From positions 1 through 33,997 of the forward strand of contig JAKISG010000025.1 of assembly GCA_021648755.1 (NCBI GenBank): 33,997 nucleotides of DNA. The letters run 5' to 3'. Every line of letters begins with the position of its first letter. Position 1 is the first letter of the stretch. Both the position numbers and the translations under genes were made by a program. A model generated the notes under the pieces. The model was not told the origin of the DNA and did not search any database. It saw only the letters and a program-made list of their open reading frames with translations. Source of the DNA: Flavobacteriaceae bacterium (GTDB lineage: Bacteria; Bacteroidota; Bacteroidia; Flavobacteriales; Flavobacteriaceae). Shown in pieces: positions 1 through 8,093 of this stretch.

Positions 1-122
1 ACTCCTTGAAATATAGGTTTGCCTGATGGGCGATTGTTAGCGTCTGTTGGTTGGTAAAAGTCGTAGTAATAGGATAAAACGTTTATTTTTTTATCGTTTA
101 TGTGTAATGTGGTTTTTATCAT
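1..122 (-). CDS. Hcp/TssD-like T6SS tube protein, N-terminal part only
   Basis: A minus-strand reading frame starts with ATG at 122 and runs without a stop to the window edge (40 codons). It begins MIKTTLHINDKK, followed by INVLSYYYDFYQPTDANNRP and a GKPIFQG stretch. The pattern of a short beta strand, an NVL motif, aromatic residues, then a D-x-x-x-RPS/G segment is what I know from the N-terminus of Bacteroidota TssD (Hcp) proteins, the stacked-ring tube of the type VI secretion system. A TAnnTTTG box lies 36 bases upstream of the start. The rest of the gene is outside the window, so neither length nor intactness can be judged. The family assignment is an inference from 40 residues; another small beta-rich protein is possible. 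Confidence 0.5.
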   Translation of the reverse strand, partial: MIKTTLHINDKKINVLSYYYDFYQPTDANNRPSGKPIFQG

Positions 123-157
123 CTTTGGTTTTGGTTTTTAGTTTCTACTAATTATTA

Positions 158-165
158 CAAATATA
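158..165 (-). promoter_or_regulatory. -7 promoter box for the Hcp/TssD-like gene
   Basis: On the minus strand the bases read TATATTTG, matching the Bacteroidota -7 consensus TAnnTTTG, 36 bases upstream of the ATG at 122. I see no convincing TTG -33 element at the expected distance, so this is a moderate call. Confidence 0.4.
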
Positions 166-225
166 GTTATTTTTAGGTAAAGTGTGAGTTTTATGTTTTT
201 AGTGTTGTTTAATTCTTATAAATTA

Positions 226-372
226 TCATAAGGAAAAGTTCTTTGTATTAAAAAAGATTAACAATCCAACACCGCAACTAATTACAGCATCTGTAACATT
301 AAAAATTGCATTAAAAAAAGTAAAGGGTTGCCTCCTTTAAAAGGGAATCCAACTTGGTAAAACTCCACGTAT
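226..372 (-). pseudogene. lspA: Relic of lspA (lipoprotein signal peptidase), C-terminal third, frameshifted
   Basis: Read on the minus strand from about 372 down to a TGA at 226-228, two overlapping frames give VEFYQVGFPFKGGNPLL and then FFNAIFNVTDAVISCGVGLL, ending IFFNTKNFSL and stop. The segment F-N-x-(A/V)-D-A-x-I-x-x-G-V-G is the second catalytic-aspartate region and last transmembrane helix of signal peptidase II; the preceding F-P-F-x-G-G stretch is the variable loop before it. The frame changes by one base in a run of seven T residues (minus strand) around 312-318, and nothing similar to the N-terminal two thirds is found upstream. It is therefore a dead 3' fragment; a functional lspA must exist elsewhere in the genome. 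It sits back to back with tamB. Confidence 0.72.
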
Positions 373-533
373 TTTACTGAAAATAGTTTATTTAATAATT
401 TTTAAAGCATTTCCGTTTAAACAAAGTTAATTGAAATGAAAAATTCGTAAATCTTTAACTAAAATAAGTAGATTTTTATTTTCTGAAAACACTATTTTCT
501 AAAATAAATAAATAATACAGGCACGAAAATTGT

Positions 534-541
534 ATCTTTAC
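534..541 (+). promoter_or_regulatory. -7 promoter box of tamB
   Basis: TATCTTTA, one mismatch from TAnnTTTG, lies about 23 bases before the proposed tamB start at 564. Transcription would begin near 547, giving a short leader and arguing that translation starts close to 564 rather than at the GTG at 717. Confidence 0.5.
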
Positions 542-563
542 ATTTTTATTAAAAACAAGTAAT

Positions 564-3500
564 ATTAAAAGAATAAAAAAAATATTAAAATGGCTATTAC
601 TATTATTATTTTTAATAATTATAATAGTAATCACTATTCTTAAAATACCTTCTGTACAAAATAATTTAGCGCGAAAAGCAACTAAATATTTAAGTAAAAA
701 ATACAATACTAGCATTGTGATTGATCAGGTAGACTTATCTAATTTAGCTGCAATAAAACTAAAAGGTATTGTTATAAAAGACCATCATGATTATCCGTTT
801 ATTATAGTAAAAAACTTAGAAACATCAATTTTAAACTACAAAAATATACTAGATAACAAATTAGAGTTAGGTCAAATTACGCTTAATGGTTTAGATTTTG
901 TATTAAAAACATATAAAAATGAAAATCAAGACAATACAAACATATTCATTGCTAAATTTAATACTAAAAAAATTAAAAAACCATTTTTATTAACAGCATC
1001 AAAGTTAACAATAAAAAATTCAAAATTTTATCTATATAATGAAAATAAACAAATAAAACCACTTGCTTTTTATAATGACCTAAACGGGTTGGTTAAAAAC
1101 TTTAAAATTGATGGTCCAAATATTTATGGTAAGGTATCCAAAACTAGTTTTCTAGATAACCATCAAATTAATGTTACAGATTTTGCGAGTGATTTTACAT
1201 ATACAAAAGTACAAATGCTTTTTAAAAACACACTCTTAAAAACGAAGAGTTCAACTATAAAATTAGATATGATTTTTAATTATAAAAAGGGAGATTTGTC
1301 TGACTTTAATAACAAGGTACAGATTGATGCAACAATAAAAAAGGCAACTATTTCTTCTTTAGATATTCAAGGTTTTTATAAGGAATTAGGCAAAACAGAT
1401 AAGTTCTACTTTACCACAAAGTTTAATGGAACTTTAAATAATTTTAAATTAAAAAATGTAAAACTAGTATCTGCTAAAAATTCCGTTTTAAATGGTAGTT
1501 TTCATTTTGTAAATGTTTTTAATACTAAAAGGAGTTTTTCATTACAATCTAATATATTAAATCTAACATCAGATTATGAGCAATTGACAAGTTTATTACC
1601 AAATGTATTAGGCAAAACTTTGCCAACAAATTTTAAAATGTTTGGTAAATTCAAATTAAAAGGGCAATCGCATATAACTAAAGAGAATATTGATGCTCAG
1701 TTAGAAATAAAGTCAGACTTAGGTACAAGTATTTTGGATTTAAAAATTAAAAATATTGATGATATTTACAACGCTCCTTATCAAGGTAAAATAGAATTAA
1801 TAGATTTTGAATTAGGAAAAATAATTAAAGACACTTTAGTTGGTAAATTATCTATGGTAGCAGATGTAGATGGCATTGGTTTTACTAAAGAAACTCTTAA
1901 TACATCTGTAAATGGTCATATTACAAAACATCAATATAAGGGTTATACATATAGTGATATTGATGTAAATGGAGTGTTTAAAGATCAACATTTTAATGGC
2001 GATTTAGTTACTAACGACAAAAATATTAAAATGACCTTTAAAGGTCTTGCAGATCTATCTTCTCAAATTTATGCGTTTAAATTTAAAGCAACTGTGGCTT
2101 ATGCCAATTTTAATAGGTTAAATCTATTTAGAAAACATAGTAAGTCCGTTTTAAAAGGTGAAATTGATATTGATATACGAGGTAATAATATTGACAATAT
2201 GGTTGGCACTATAAAATTTAGTAATGCCTCATATACAAATCATTTAGATAACTTTAATTTTAAAAATTTTAATATTTCTTCTAATTTTAAAGATGAGGTT
2301 AGAACTTTAAAAGTAAGTTCAAAAGATATTATTAATGGTAGAATTATTGGTAAATTTAAATTTCGAGAACTACCTACACTTGCCAAAAATTCATTGGCTA
2401 GTATTTACACAAATTATAAACCAGACTCAGTTAGTGTTGGTCAATTTTTAGATTTTAATTTTAATATTTATGATAAAATTATTGGTGTTTTTTATCCAGA
2501 GATTAAATTAGGTAAGAACACTTCTGTGAAAGGTAAAATAAATTCAGATAAAGAAAAATTTGAACTTACTTTTAAATCTCCTATGGTAGAAATGAAAGAT
2601 AATTTATTAGAAAAAATTAGGTTGCAAATAGATAATAAGAATCCTCTATATAATACCATTTTAAGCGTACGTAAAATAAACACTAAATATTATAATGTTG
2701 CAGATTTAAACTTCATAAATATTACCTTAAATGACACTTTATTTATACAAACAAATTTTATTGGTGGTAAAGATCTAAAAGAAACATATAATTTAAGCCT
2801 ATATCACACGATTAATAATGAGAACAAATCAGTTGTAGGTCTAAAAAAATCAGACCTATTATTTAAAAATCAAAAATGGTTTTTAAATAAATTTAATGAT
2901 AACCAAAGTAAAGTTATTTTTGATAATGATTTTAAAGATTTTGATTTTAAAAAAATAGAATTAATTTCTGGCAATCAAAAAATAGATTTAATAGGCTCTA
3001 TAACTAACCGCGTAAATAAAGATTTTTATCTTAATTTTAATAATATTTTATTAGATAAAATTGTTCCAAAAATAGACAGTATCACTTTAGATGGTATCGT
3101 AAACGGTAAATTTAATTTTAATCAAAAAAAGGATAAAATAACACCAAAAATTGATTTAAATATTGCTCATTTTAAAATTAACAACTTTAAACAAGGAGAC
3201 CTATTAGTTAAGGTGCAAACAGATAAATCATTTAAAAAATATGAGTTTGAAGCAGTATTAACTAAAGCAAGCGAAAAACCATTAAGTATATTTGGCTTTA
3301 TAGATACCAAACCGAAAAAATCAATCATTAATGCAACTCTAAAACTATCAAAATTAGATTTAAAGCCATATAGCCCTTTAGGAGGGAATGCTATTAGTAA
3401 TATTAGAGGCAATATATCTGGAAATGCAAAATTTACGGGCTTACTTAAAAACCCAAATATGAAAGGTGATTTATATTTAGAAAATACAGGTTTTAGTTTT

Positions 3501-5063
3501 CCGTATTTAGCCGTAGACTATATAGTTAAAGGCAAGCAAAAAATAACATTGAATAAACAAGAATTCAATTTTAATACCACAAAACTAATAGATACTAAAA
3601 AACAAACTGAAGCTATATTAACGGGTGAAATTAGCTATCTAGAATTTAAAAAATGGTATTTAGATCTAGCAATAGATTCAGATAACTTTTTAGTGCTAAA
3701 CACACAAGAAGATGAAGAAACACCATATTACGGTACTGCTTTAATAGATATTGTAAATGGAGAGGCCACCATAAAAGGATATACAGATGCTTTAACCATA
3801 AAAATGACCGCTAAGACAAATAAAGGTACTGAATTTATTGTCCCTTTAAGTAATGTAAGTACTATTGAAGAAAACAAACTAGTCCGTTTTGTTAATATGG
3901 TAAAAGATAATACTGATTTAGGAAGACCCAACGAAATTATTTTTGACAAAAAAGGTTTAACCTTAATTATTGCTTTAGAAGTAACACCAGAAGCACAGGC
4001 AGAAATTGTAATTGATAAAGCTACAGGTAGCGTCTTAAAAGGTAAAGGTTTTGCTTATTTAGATATAGAAATTAATACAAAAGGTAAATTTGAAATGTTT
4101 GGTACTTATATAGTTGATCAAGGAGAATATCAATTAAAAAATATCGTAAATAAAACCTTTAAAGTAAATCGAGGTGGTAAAATTACATGGAACGGTAGCC
4201 CATTTGACGCTTTTTTAGATATAGAAGCAATAAATAACGTAAAAGCAAACCCATCTATTTTATTAGAGAATGTACAAGGAACAAGAGATATTGACGTTGA
4301 TTTAATAACAAAAATTACAGGTAACTTATACGAGCCACAAATGGAATTTGATATTAAATTACCAAATGCAGGCTCAATTGTACAGTCAGAATTGGCATTT
4401 AAAATAAATGATGAAGATAAAAAAATGACTCAATTTTTATCTTTATTGAGTTCTGGTACATTTATTAATTTTGATAATGTAGATTTTGCTAATAGCGGAA
4501 GTTCATTTTTAGTAGGAACCCTATCAGAAAGGATTTCAAGTGCCGTTTCTAACCTATTAAAAAGTGAAAATGATAAATTTCAGGTTGGCGTTAATTTAGA
4601 AATTGGCGATGAAAATAGTTTAACAAATTTGCGAACTGACGATCAAGTAGGTGTTACTTTACAAACTAAAATTTTAAAAAAAATAACCTTAAATGGCGTA
4701 GTAGGTGTACCCATAAATTCAAATTCACAGTCAGGAGTGACTGGTGAGATAGAAGCAGAATTACCTTTAAATAAATCAGAAAATTTTAAAGCTAAAATGT
4801 ATAATAGAAGAAACGAAGTACAATTTGATGTTTTAGATACCGAAGGCTATACTCAAGGTATTGGTTTATCTTATCAATTTAATTGGAATACAGGCTCCGA
4901 ATTTTTAGAAAAAACAGGGTTAAAAAGAACAAAAGAACAAAAAGAAAAAATGAAACTAAAAAAAGAAATAAAAAAAAGGAAAAAGGATAGTTTAAAAAAA
5001 ATAAATAGCAAAAATTTAATTAAACTTTTTCCTGTAGAAAATAAAATAAAATTAAATAAATGA
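564..5063 (+). CDS. tamB: TamB-like translocation and assembly module protein
   Basis: About 1,499 residues, a normal length for flavobacterial TamB. TamB is an inner-membrane-anchored, periplasm-spanning beta-taco protein that works with an Omp85 partner in outer-membrane protein assembly or phospholipid transport. The frame begins KRIKKILKW, followed by a hydrophobic segment rich in Leu and Ile (about residues 10-30), then IPSVQNNLARKATKYLSKKY, the usual post-anchor region. The long middle is repetitive beta-strand sequence; the last ~400 residues (TAKTNKGTEFIVPL, then INTKGKFEMFGTYIVDQGEYQ and LSLLSSGTF) match the DUF490/TamB C-terminal domain. The tail is very Lys-rich. Start choice: the frame is open from 516, but no ATG, GTG or TTG occurs in frame before a GTG at 717, which would remove the membrane anchor. 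ATT at 564 is the best-placed candidate (ATA at 573 is an alternative); a sequencing error is also possible. Confidence 0.85.
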   Translation: MKRIKKILKWLLLLLFLIIIIVITILKIPSVQNNLARKATKYLSKKYNTSIVIDQVDLSNLAAIKLKGIVIKDHHDYPFIIVKNLETSILNYKNILDNKLELGQITLNGLDFVLKTYKNENQDNTNIFIAKFNTKKIKKPFLLTASKLTIKNSKFYLYNENKQIKPLAFYNDLNGLVKNFKIDGPNIYGKVSKTSFLDNHQINVTDFASDFTYTKVQMLFKNTLLKTKSSTIKLDMIFNYKKGDLSDFNNKVQIDATIKKATISSLDIQGFYKELGKTDKFYFTTKFNGTLNNFKLKNVKLVSAKNSVLNGSFHFVNVFNTKRSFSLQSNILNLTSDYEQLTSLLPNVLGKTLPTNFKMFGKFKLKGQSHITKENIDAQLEIKSDLGTSILDLKIKNIDDIYNAPYQGKIELIDFELGKIIKDTLVGKLSMVADVDGIGFTKETLNTSVNGHITKHQYKGYTYSDIDVNGVFKDQHFNGDLVTNDKNIKMTFKGLADLSSQIYAFKFKATVAYANFNRLNLFRKHSKSVLKGEIDIDIRGNNIDNMVGTIKFSNASYTNHLDNFNFKNFNISSNFKDEVRTLKVSSKDIINGRIIGKFKFRELPTLAKNSLASIYTNYKPDSVSVGQFLDFNFNIYDKIIGVFYPEIKLGKNTSVKGKINSDKEKFELTFKSPMVEMKDNLLEKIRLQIDNKNPLYNTILSVRKINTKYYNVADLNFINITLNDTLFIQTNFIGGKDLKETYNLSLYHTINNENKSVVGLKKSDLLFKNQKWFLNKFNDNQSKVIFDNDFKDFDFKKIELISGNQKIDLIGSITNRVNKDFYLNFNNILLDKIVPKIDSITLDGIVNGKFNFNQKKDKITPKIDLNIAHFKINNFKQGDLLVKVQTDKSFKKYEFEAVLTKASEKPLSIFGFIDTKPKKSIINATLKLSKLDLKPYSPLGGNAISNIRGNISGNAKFTGLLKNPNMKGDLYLENTGFSFPYLAVDYIVKGKQKITLNKQEFNFNTTKLIDTKKQTEAILTGEISYLEFKKWYLDLAIDSDNFLVLNTQEDEETPYYGTALIDIVNGEATIKGYTDALTIKMTAKTNKGTEFIVPLSNVSTIEENKLVRFVNMVKDNTDLGRPNEIIFDKKGLTLIIALEVTPEAQAEIVIDKATGSVLKGKGFAYLDIEINTKGKFEMFGTYIVDQGEYQLKNIVNKTFKVNRGGKITWNGSPFDAFLDIEAINNVKANPSILLENVQGTRDIDVDLITKITGNLYEPQMEFDIKLPNAGSIVQSELAFKINDEDKKMTQFLSLLSSGTFINFDNVDFANSGSSFLVGTLSERISSAVSNLLKSENDKFQVGVNLEIGDENSLTNLRTDDQVGVTLQTKILKKITLNGVVGVPINSNSQSGVTGEIEAELPLNKSENFKAKMYNRRNEVQFDVLDTEGYTQGIGLSYQFNWNTGSEFLEKTGLKRTKEQKEKMKLKKEIKKRKKDSLKKINSKNLIKLFPVENKIKLNK

Positions 5064-5148
5064 AAAAATAGTATTACTCTTAATTTTTTGGAATAATATA
5101 AAGTTAGTGCTAAAATTGGATTTAACAGCGGAATTTGGAAGGAAAGAG

Positions 5149-5459
5149 AGTTTACGAATTAGCGCAAATATAAACGAATGACATCATTAAAACATACACA
5201 ATTAAAAGAATACATTACAACTCTTTAGAAGAAATGAATATGACTTAATGAACTTTTTGACACTTTATAATCTTTACAAAAAACACGGAAGTCTAAGACG
5301 TGAATTAAAGGTTAAAACACCTTTTAATGCAGTTGAAAAATGGTTTGAACTGAATGAAAAAATATTTAAAACAAAACCACAGGATTTTAAAAACAAAATC
5401 CTATCTTTGAAACCTAAACAAGTTGTCAAACAACTACAACAACCTTGTGAAACTTAACA
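5149..5459 (+). mobile_element. IS481-type element remnant, 3' (right) part with transposase C-terminus
   Basis: The region encodes, in shifted frames, EFTN (5149-5160), then NDIIKTYTIKRIHYNSLEEM (from 5177) and, after a frameshift near 5245, MNFLTLYNLYKKHGSLRREL followed by KVKTPFNAVEKWFELNEKIF. This is the end of an IS481-family DDE transposase; TPFNAVEKW is a typical C-terminal motif. The middle between EFTN and NDIIK, normally tens of residues, is reduced to 13 bases, so the copy is dead. The transposase stop (5455-5457) lies inside a terminal inverted repeat at 5436-5459, ending in ACA. The element is followed directly by ATTAAT (5460-5465), the presumed target-site duplication. Its missing left half appears to be at 32449-32888 on the minus strand. 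Confidence 0.8.
5436..5459 (+). repeat. Right terminal inverted repeat of the split IS481-type element
   Basis: The 24 bases ending CTTAACA read, on the minus strand, TGTTAAGTTTCACAAGG then TTGTTGT. The end at 32866-32888 starts TGATTAGTTGCACACG then TTGTTGT. The two agree at about 20 positions with one single-base gap, as expected for the two ends of one IS. Confidence 0.7.
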
Positions 5460-5465
5460 ATTAAT
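5460..5465. repeat. Target-site duplication ATTAAT (right side)
   Basis: ATTAAT directly abuts the right IS end. The same six bases (32889-32894) abut the left IS end, and occur once, uninterrupted, at the gene A/gene B junction at 33465-33470. A 6-bp duplication fits IS481-family insertion. The sequence is its own reverse complement, so strand is not informative. Confidence 0.6.
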
Positions 5466-6237
5466 GATAAAGTATTGTTTATTACTTGTTGTAGAAGAAA
5501 TAGTATTTAATATTCTTTTTGACTATTCCTATTTTTTATTATATATACTTACTTTTTCTTATTTTATAATCTTATACTTTATGGTAGCACCTCTTTTTTT
5601 ATGGTTGTGTAAGGTTTTAGCCAATAAAAATATTATACATAGAATTATTGCTGCTTTTGCAAGTAAAAATCAAATTCAGTTTGAACGCCTACACTCCTTA
5701 AAATCAATTTTTATATTTGGCTTTTCAATTCTTCCTGTAATTTATCTCATCAGAAAAGATATCGTGATATTACTACCTAATACTTTTATAAATATTCTAA
5801 TAGGCATACTAATTTTAACTATTTGGAATGAAATTCATTTTTTTATAGTACATCGTATTATGCATATTCCCTTTTTTATGAAAAAAGTACATCGCATTCA
5901 TCATAAATCAAAAATACCAACCGTTTATTCGGTTTATAGTTTTCATTGGTTTGAAGCTTTATTATTGAGCACAGTACCAATTACTATTATTATTTTTATT
6001 CCATTTTCTCCTTTAGCTATTTTTTTGTATCCATTATGTAGTATTTTATTAAATTATGCGGGGCATTGTAATTATCGCTTTGGTAACGGAAAAGGAAAAA
6101 ATTGGTATTTATTTGGAACACTACATAACGAGCATCACTATACTTTAAGAAAAAATTATGGCTTTGCCTCTAATATCTTAGATAAGTTATTCGTTAAAAG
6201 AAGAACGAAAAAATCAAACTCTAAAAAACAATTATGA
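5464..6237 (+). CDS. Membrane fatty-acid-hydroxylase/sterol-desaturase family protein with captured start
   Basis: 257 residues with several hydrophobic helices and the clustered-histidine signature of the FA_hydroxylase superfamily: HFFIVHRIMH (H125, H130, H134), VHRIHHK (H143, H146, H147), H161, H201 and HNEHH (H221, H224, H225). Members are integral-membrane di-metal enzymes that hydroxylate or desaturate lipids, sterols or carotenoids; the substrate cannot be read from sequence. The first ten codons (MIKYCLLLVV) and the bases just before them are identical to the start of the lipoprotein gene at 33465, so this N-terminus is a captured fragment and the original start has been lost. Residues from EEIVFNILF onwards look native. 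The stop overlaps the next start by 4 bases (ATGA at 6234), so the two are translationally coupled in a three-gene operon. Confidence 0.8.
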   Translation: MIKYCLLLVVEEIVFNILFDYSYFLLYILTFSYFIILYFMVAPLFLWLCKVLANKNIIHRIIAAFASKNQIQFERLHSLKSIFIFGFSILPVIYLIRKDIVILLPNTFINILIGILILTIWNEIHFFIVHRIMHIPFFMKKVHRIHHKSKIPTVYSVYSFHWFEALLLSTVPITIIIFIPFSPLAIFLYPLCSILLNYAGHCNYRFGNGKGKNWYLFGTLHNEHHYTLRKNYGFASNILDKLFVKRRTKKSNSKKQL

Positions 6238-8084
6238 AAAATGTTTACATTACTAGTATAGGCGCATATTTACCTAATAAACCTATTTCTAATGATCAAA
6301 TTGAATTTTTTTTAGGTAAAATTAATGGTAAAGAAAGTACTGTAAAAAATAGAATATTAAAACAAAACGGTATTAAAACCCGTTATTTTGCCATAGATAA
6401 AAATCAAAAAACAACACATTCTAATGCACAGTTAGCTGTTAAAGCTGTAGAGAAAGCTATTGAAAATTCTACACTTAGAGCAAGTGAAATTCAGTTATTA
6501 GCAACAGGAACTACACAAGGTGATTTACCAATACCTGGTTTTGCAAGCATGGTTCATGCAGGTCTAGATTTTAAAACTTGTGAAGTTGCAAGTTTTCAAA
6601 GTGTTTGTGCAAGTGGAATGATGGCTCTTAAAAATGCTTATACACAAATTAAAAGTGCTGAAAAACAAAATGCAGTTTGTGTAGGAAGCGAATTTGCAAG
6701 TAGATTATTTAAAGCATCTCGTTTTGAAGCTCAAAAAAATAAAAGCGTTCCATTTGATACTGAATTTTTACGATGGATGTTGTCTGATGGCGCTGGTGCA
6801 ATGGTATTGGAAAATAAAAAAAAGGAATTTGGTTTATCTTTAAAAATAGAATGGATTGACTTAGAATCTCATGCACATAAATTTCCTCTTTGTATGTTTA
6901 CTGGTAAAAATGACAATAAAAATGAAAAGGAACAAACTTGGTTAGATTATCCCGATTATGAAGCAGCCTCTAAAGCTGGAGCAATTAATTTAAAACAAGA
7001 TATTCGTTTATTAAATCAAGTTATTCAAACAGGAGTTTCTCATTATTTTAGATTGATAAATAAAGGAATGATTAAAGCTAGTGAAATTGACTGGCTTTGT
7101 TGTCATTATTCCTCCGAATTTTTTAAAGAACCAATTAAAGAATTGATGAAAAAGGGAGGCGGAACAATACCTGACAAAAAATGGTTTAGTAATTTAACTT
7201 CTAAAGGGAATACTGGCGCAGCCTCTATATACATTATGTTAGAAGAACTGATGAATTCTAATACTTTAAAAAGTGGGGAAACCATCTTATGTATGGTTCC
7301 CGAAAGTGGTAGATTTATTACTTCATTTATGAAATTAACCGTAGTTGAAAATAAGCCAGAGAATGAGACTGTATTTTCTATTCGAAAAATCGAATCACCA
7401 AAATTAAATCTTACTAAAAATGAAGTTTCTCAATGGTTAATACGACATTTAACAAACGTTTGGATTGATTTTGAATCTAATTTATTAAATGTACCTATTA
7501 TTAAAAAAATACATAATGGCAAACTTCATTTAGACGATTACAAACTACTTCTCAAAGATTTAAGGCAGCAAGTGATTGACGGGTCGCAATGGATTTCAAG
7601 AGCAGCATCAAATATTGATATTCATATTTTTGAATTACGATCAGCTTTTATTAAACACTCAGCAGTAGAACATAAAGATTATCAAATGTTAGAAAAAAAC
7701 TTTGAAAATTTAGGCGAATCTATAGATAATATTCAAAATGGAGAAAAAAATATTGGTAGTGTAGCTTTGTCCTCCTATATGTTTCAAGAAGCTAGTAAAC
7801 CAAACCCTATTAATCTATTAGGGTCTATGTTTATTATTGAAGGTATCGGAAAAAGACTCGCCGCTTTTTGGGGCAATATGATTAAAGAGCAACTGGACTT
7901 ACAGGAAAATCAAGTTTCTTTCTTTACCTATCATGGTATTGCTGATGAAAACCATTTTCATAAATTAGAAGAAGCAATTAATCACCCATTAATGCATTTA
8001 GACTTAGCCAAACAGATTGTTAAAACGGCCAAAATAACAGCCCGACTATATCAAATGCAATTAGAAGAATTAGGTAATTATTAA
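6234..8084 (+). CDS. DarB/FabH-like ketosynthase fused to a haem-oxygenase-like diiron domain
   Basis: 616 residues, about 250 longer than an ordinary ketoacyl synthase III. Residues 1-370 are a thiolase-fold ketosynthase with the full Cys-His-Asn triad: C125 in QSVCASGMM, H291 in CCHYSS, N326 in SKGNTGAAS. The N-terminal pattern (ITSIGAYLPNKPISNDQIE, then IKTRYFAID) resembles StlD/DarB-type enzymes that act on alkyl precursors. Residues about 395-616 are all-helical and carry spaced acidic and His residues of the haem-oxygenase-like diiron oxidase/iron-containing redox family: E467, H475, E479/H480, E536 (IIEG), H567 (FFTYHG), D571 and H574/H576. Such domains oxidise or decarboxylate small and fatty substrates with O2. 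Fusion suggests that the ketosynthase product, or its acyl partner, is oxidised in the same protein. It is coupled to the upstream hydroxylase gene, and the next gene starts 9 bases downstream. Confidence 0.78.
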   Translation: MKNVYITSIGAYLPNKPISNDQIEFFLGKINGKESTVKNRILKQNGIKTRYFAIDKNQKTTHSNAQLAVKAVEKAIENSTLRASEIQLLATGTTQGDLPIPGFASMVHAGLDFKTCEVASFQSVCASGMMALKNAYTQIKSAEKQNAVCVGSEFASRLFKASRFEAQKNKSVPFDTEFLRWMLSDGAGAMVLENKKKEFGLSLKIEWIDLESHAHKFPLCMFTGKNDNKNEKEQTWLDYPDYEAASKAGAINLKQDIRLLNQVIQTGVSHYFRLINKGMIKASEIDWLCCHYSSEFFKEPIKELMKKGGGTIPDKKWFSNLTSKGNTGAASIYIMLEELMNSNTLKSGETILCMVPESGRFITSFMKLTVVENKPENETVFSIRKIESPKLNLTKNEVSQWLIRHLTNVWIDFESNLLNVPIIKKIHNGKLHLDDYKLLLKDLRQQVIDGSQWISRAASNIDIHIFELRSAFIKHSAVEHKDYQMLEKNFENLGESIDNIQNGEKNIGSVALSSYMFQEASKPNPINLLGSMFIIEGIGKRLAAFWGNMIKEQLDLQENQVSFFTYHGIADENHFHKLEEAINHPLMHLDLAKQIVKTAKITARLYQMQLEELGNY

Positions 8085-8093
8085 ACCCATATC

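Noticed and set aside
590..643. ATG at 590 as the tamB start
   Set aside because: It is in a different frame, giving a short peptide (MAITIIIFNN...) that stops before 645; the TamB anchor is encoded in another frame.
476..715. Minus-strand ORF of 79 residues antisense to the start of tamB
   Set aside because: Very low-complexity Ile/Asn-rich translation; the opposite strand encodes the clear TamB membrane anchor, so this is a shadow.
2492..3949. Minus-strand ORFs inside tamB
   Set aside because: Short, no family resemblance, and opposite to a continuous, conserved-looking TamB frame.
5464..5493. Chance similarity between the hydroxylase N-terminus and the lipoprotein signal sequence
   Set aside because: 35 identical bases including the non-coding bases before the ATG, directly next to an IS end with matching flank, are far too long for coincidence.
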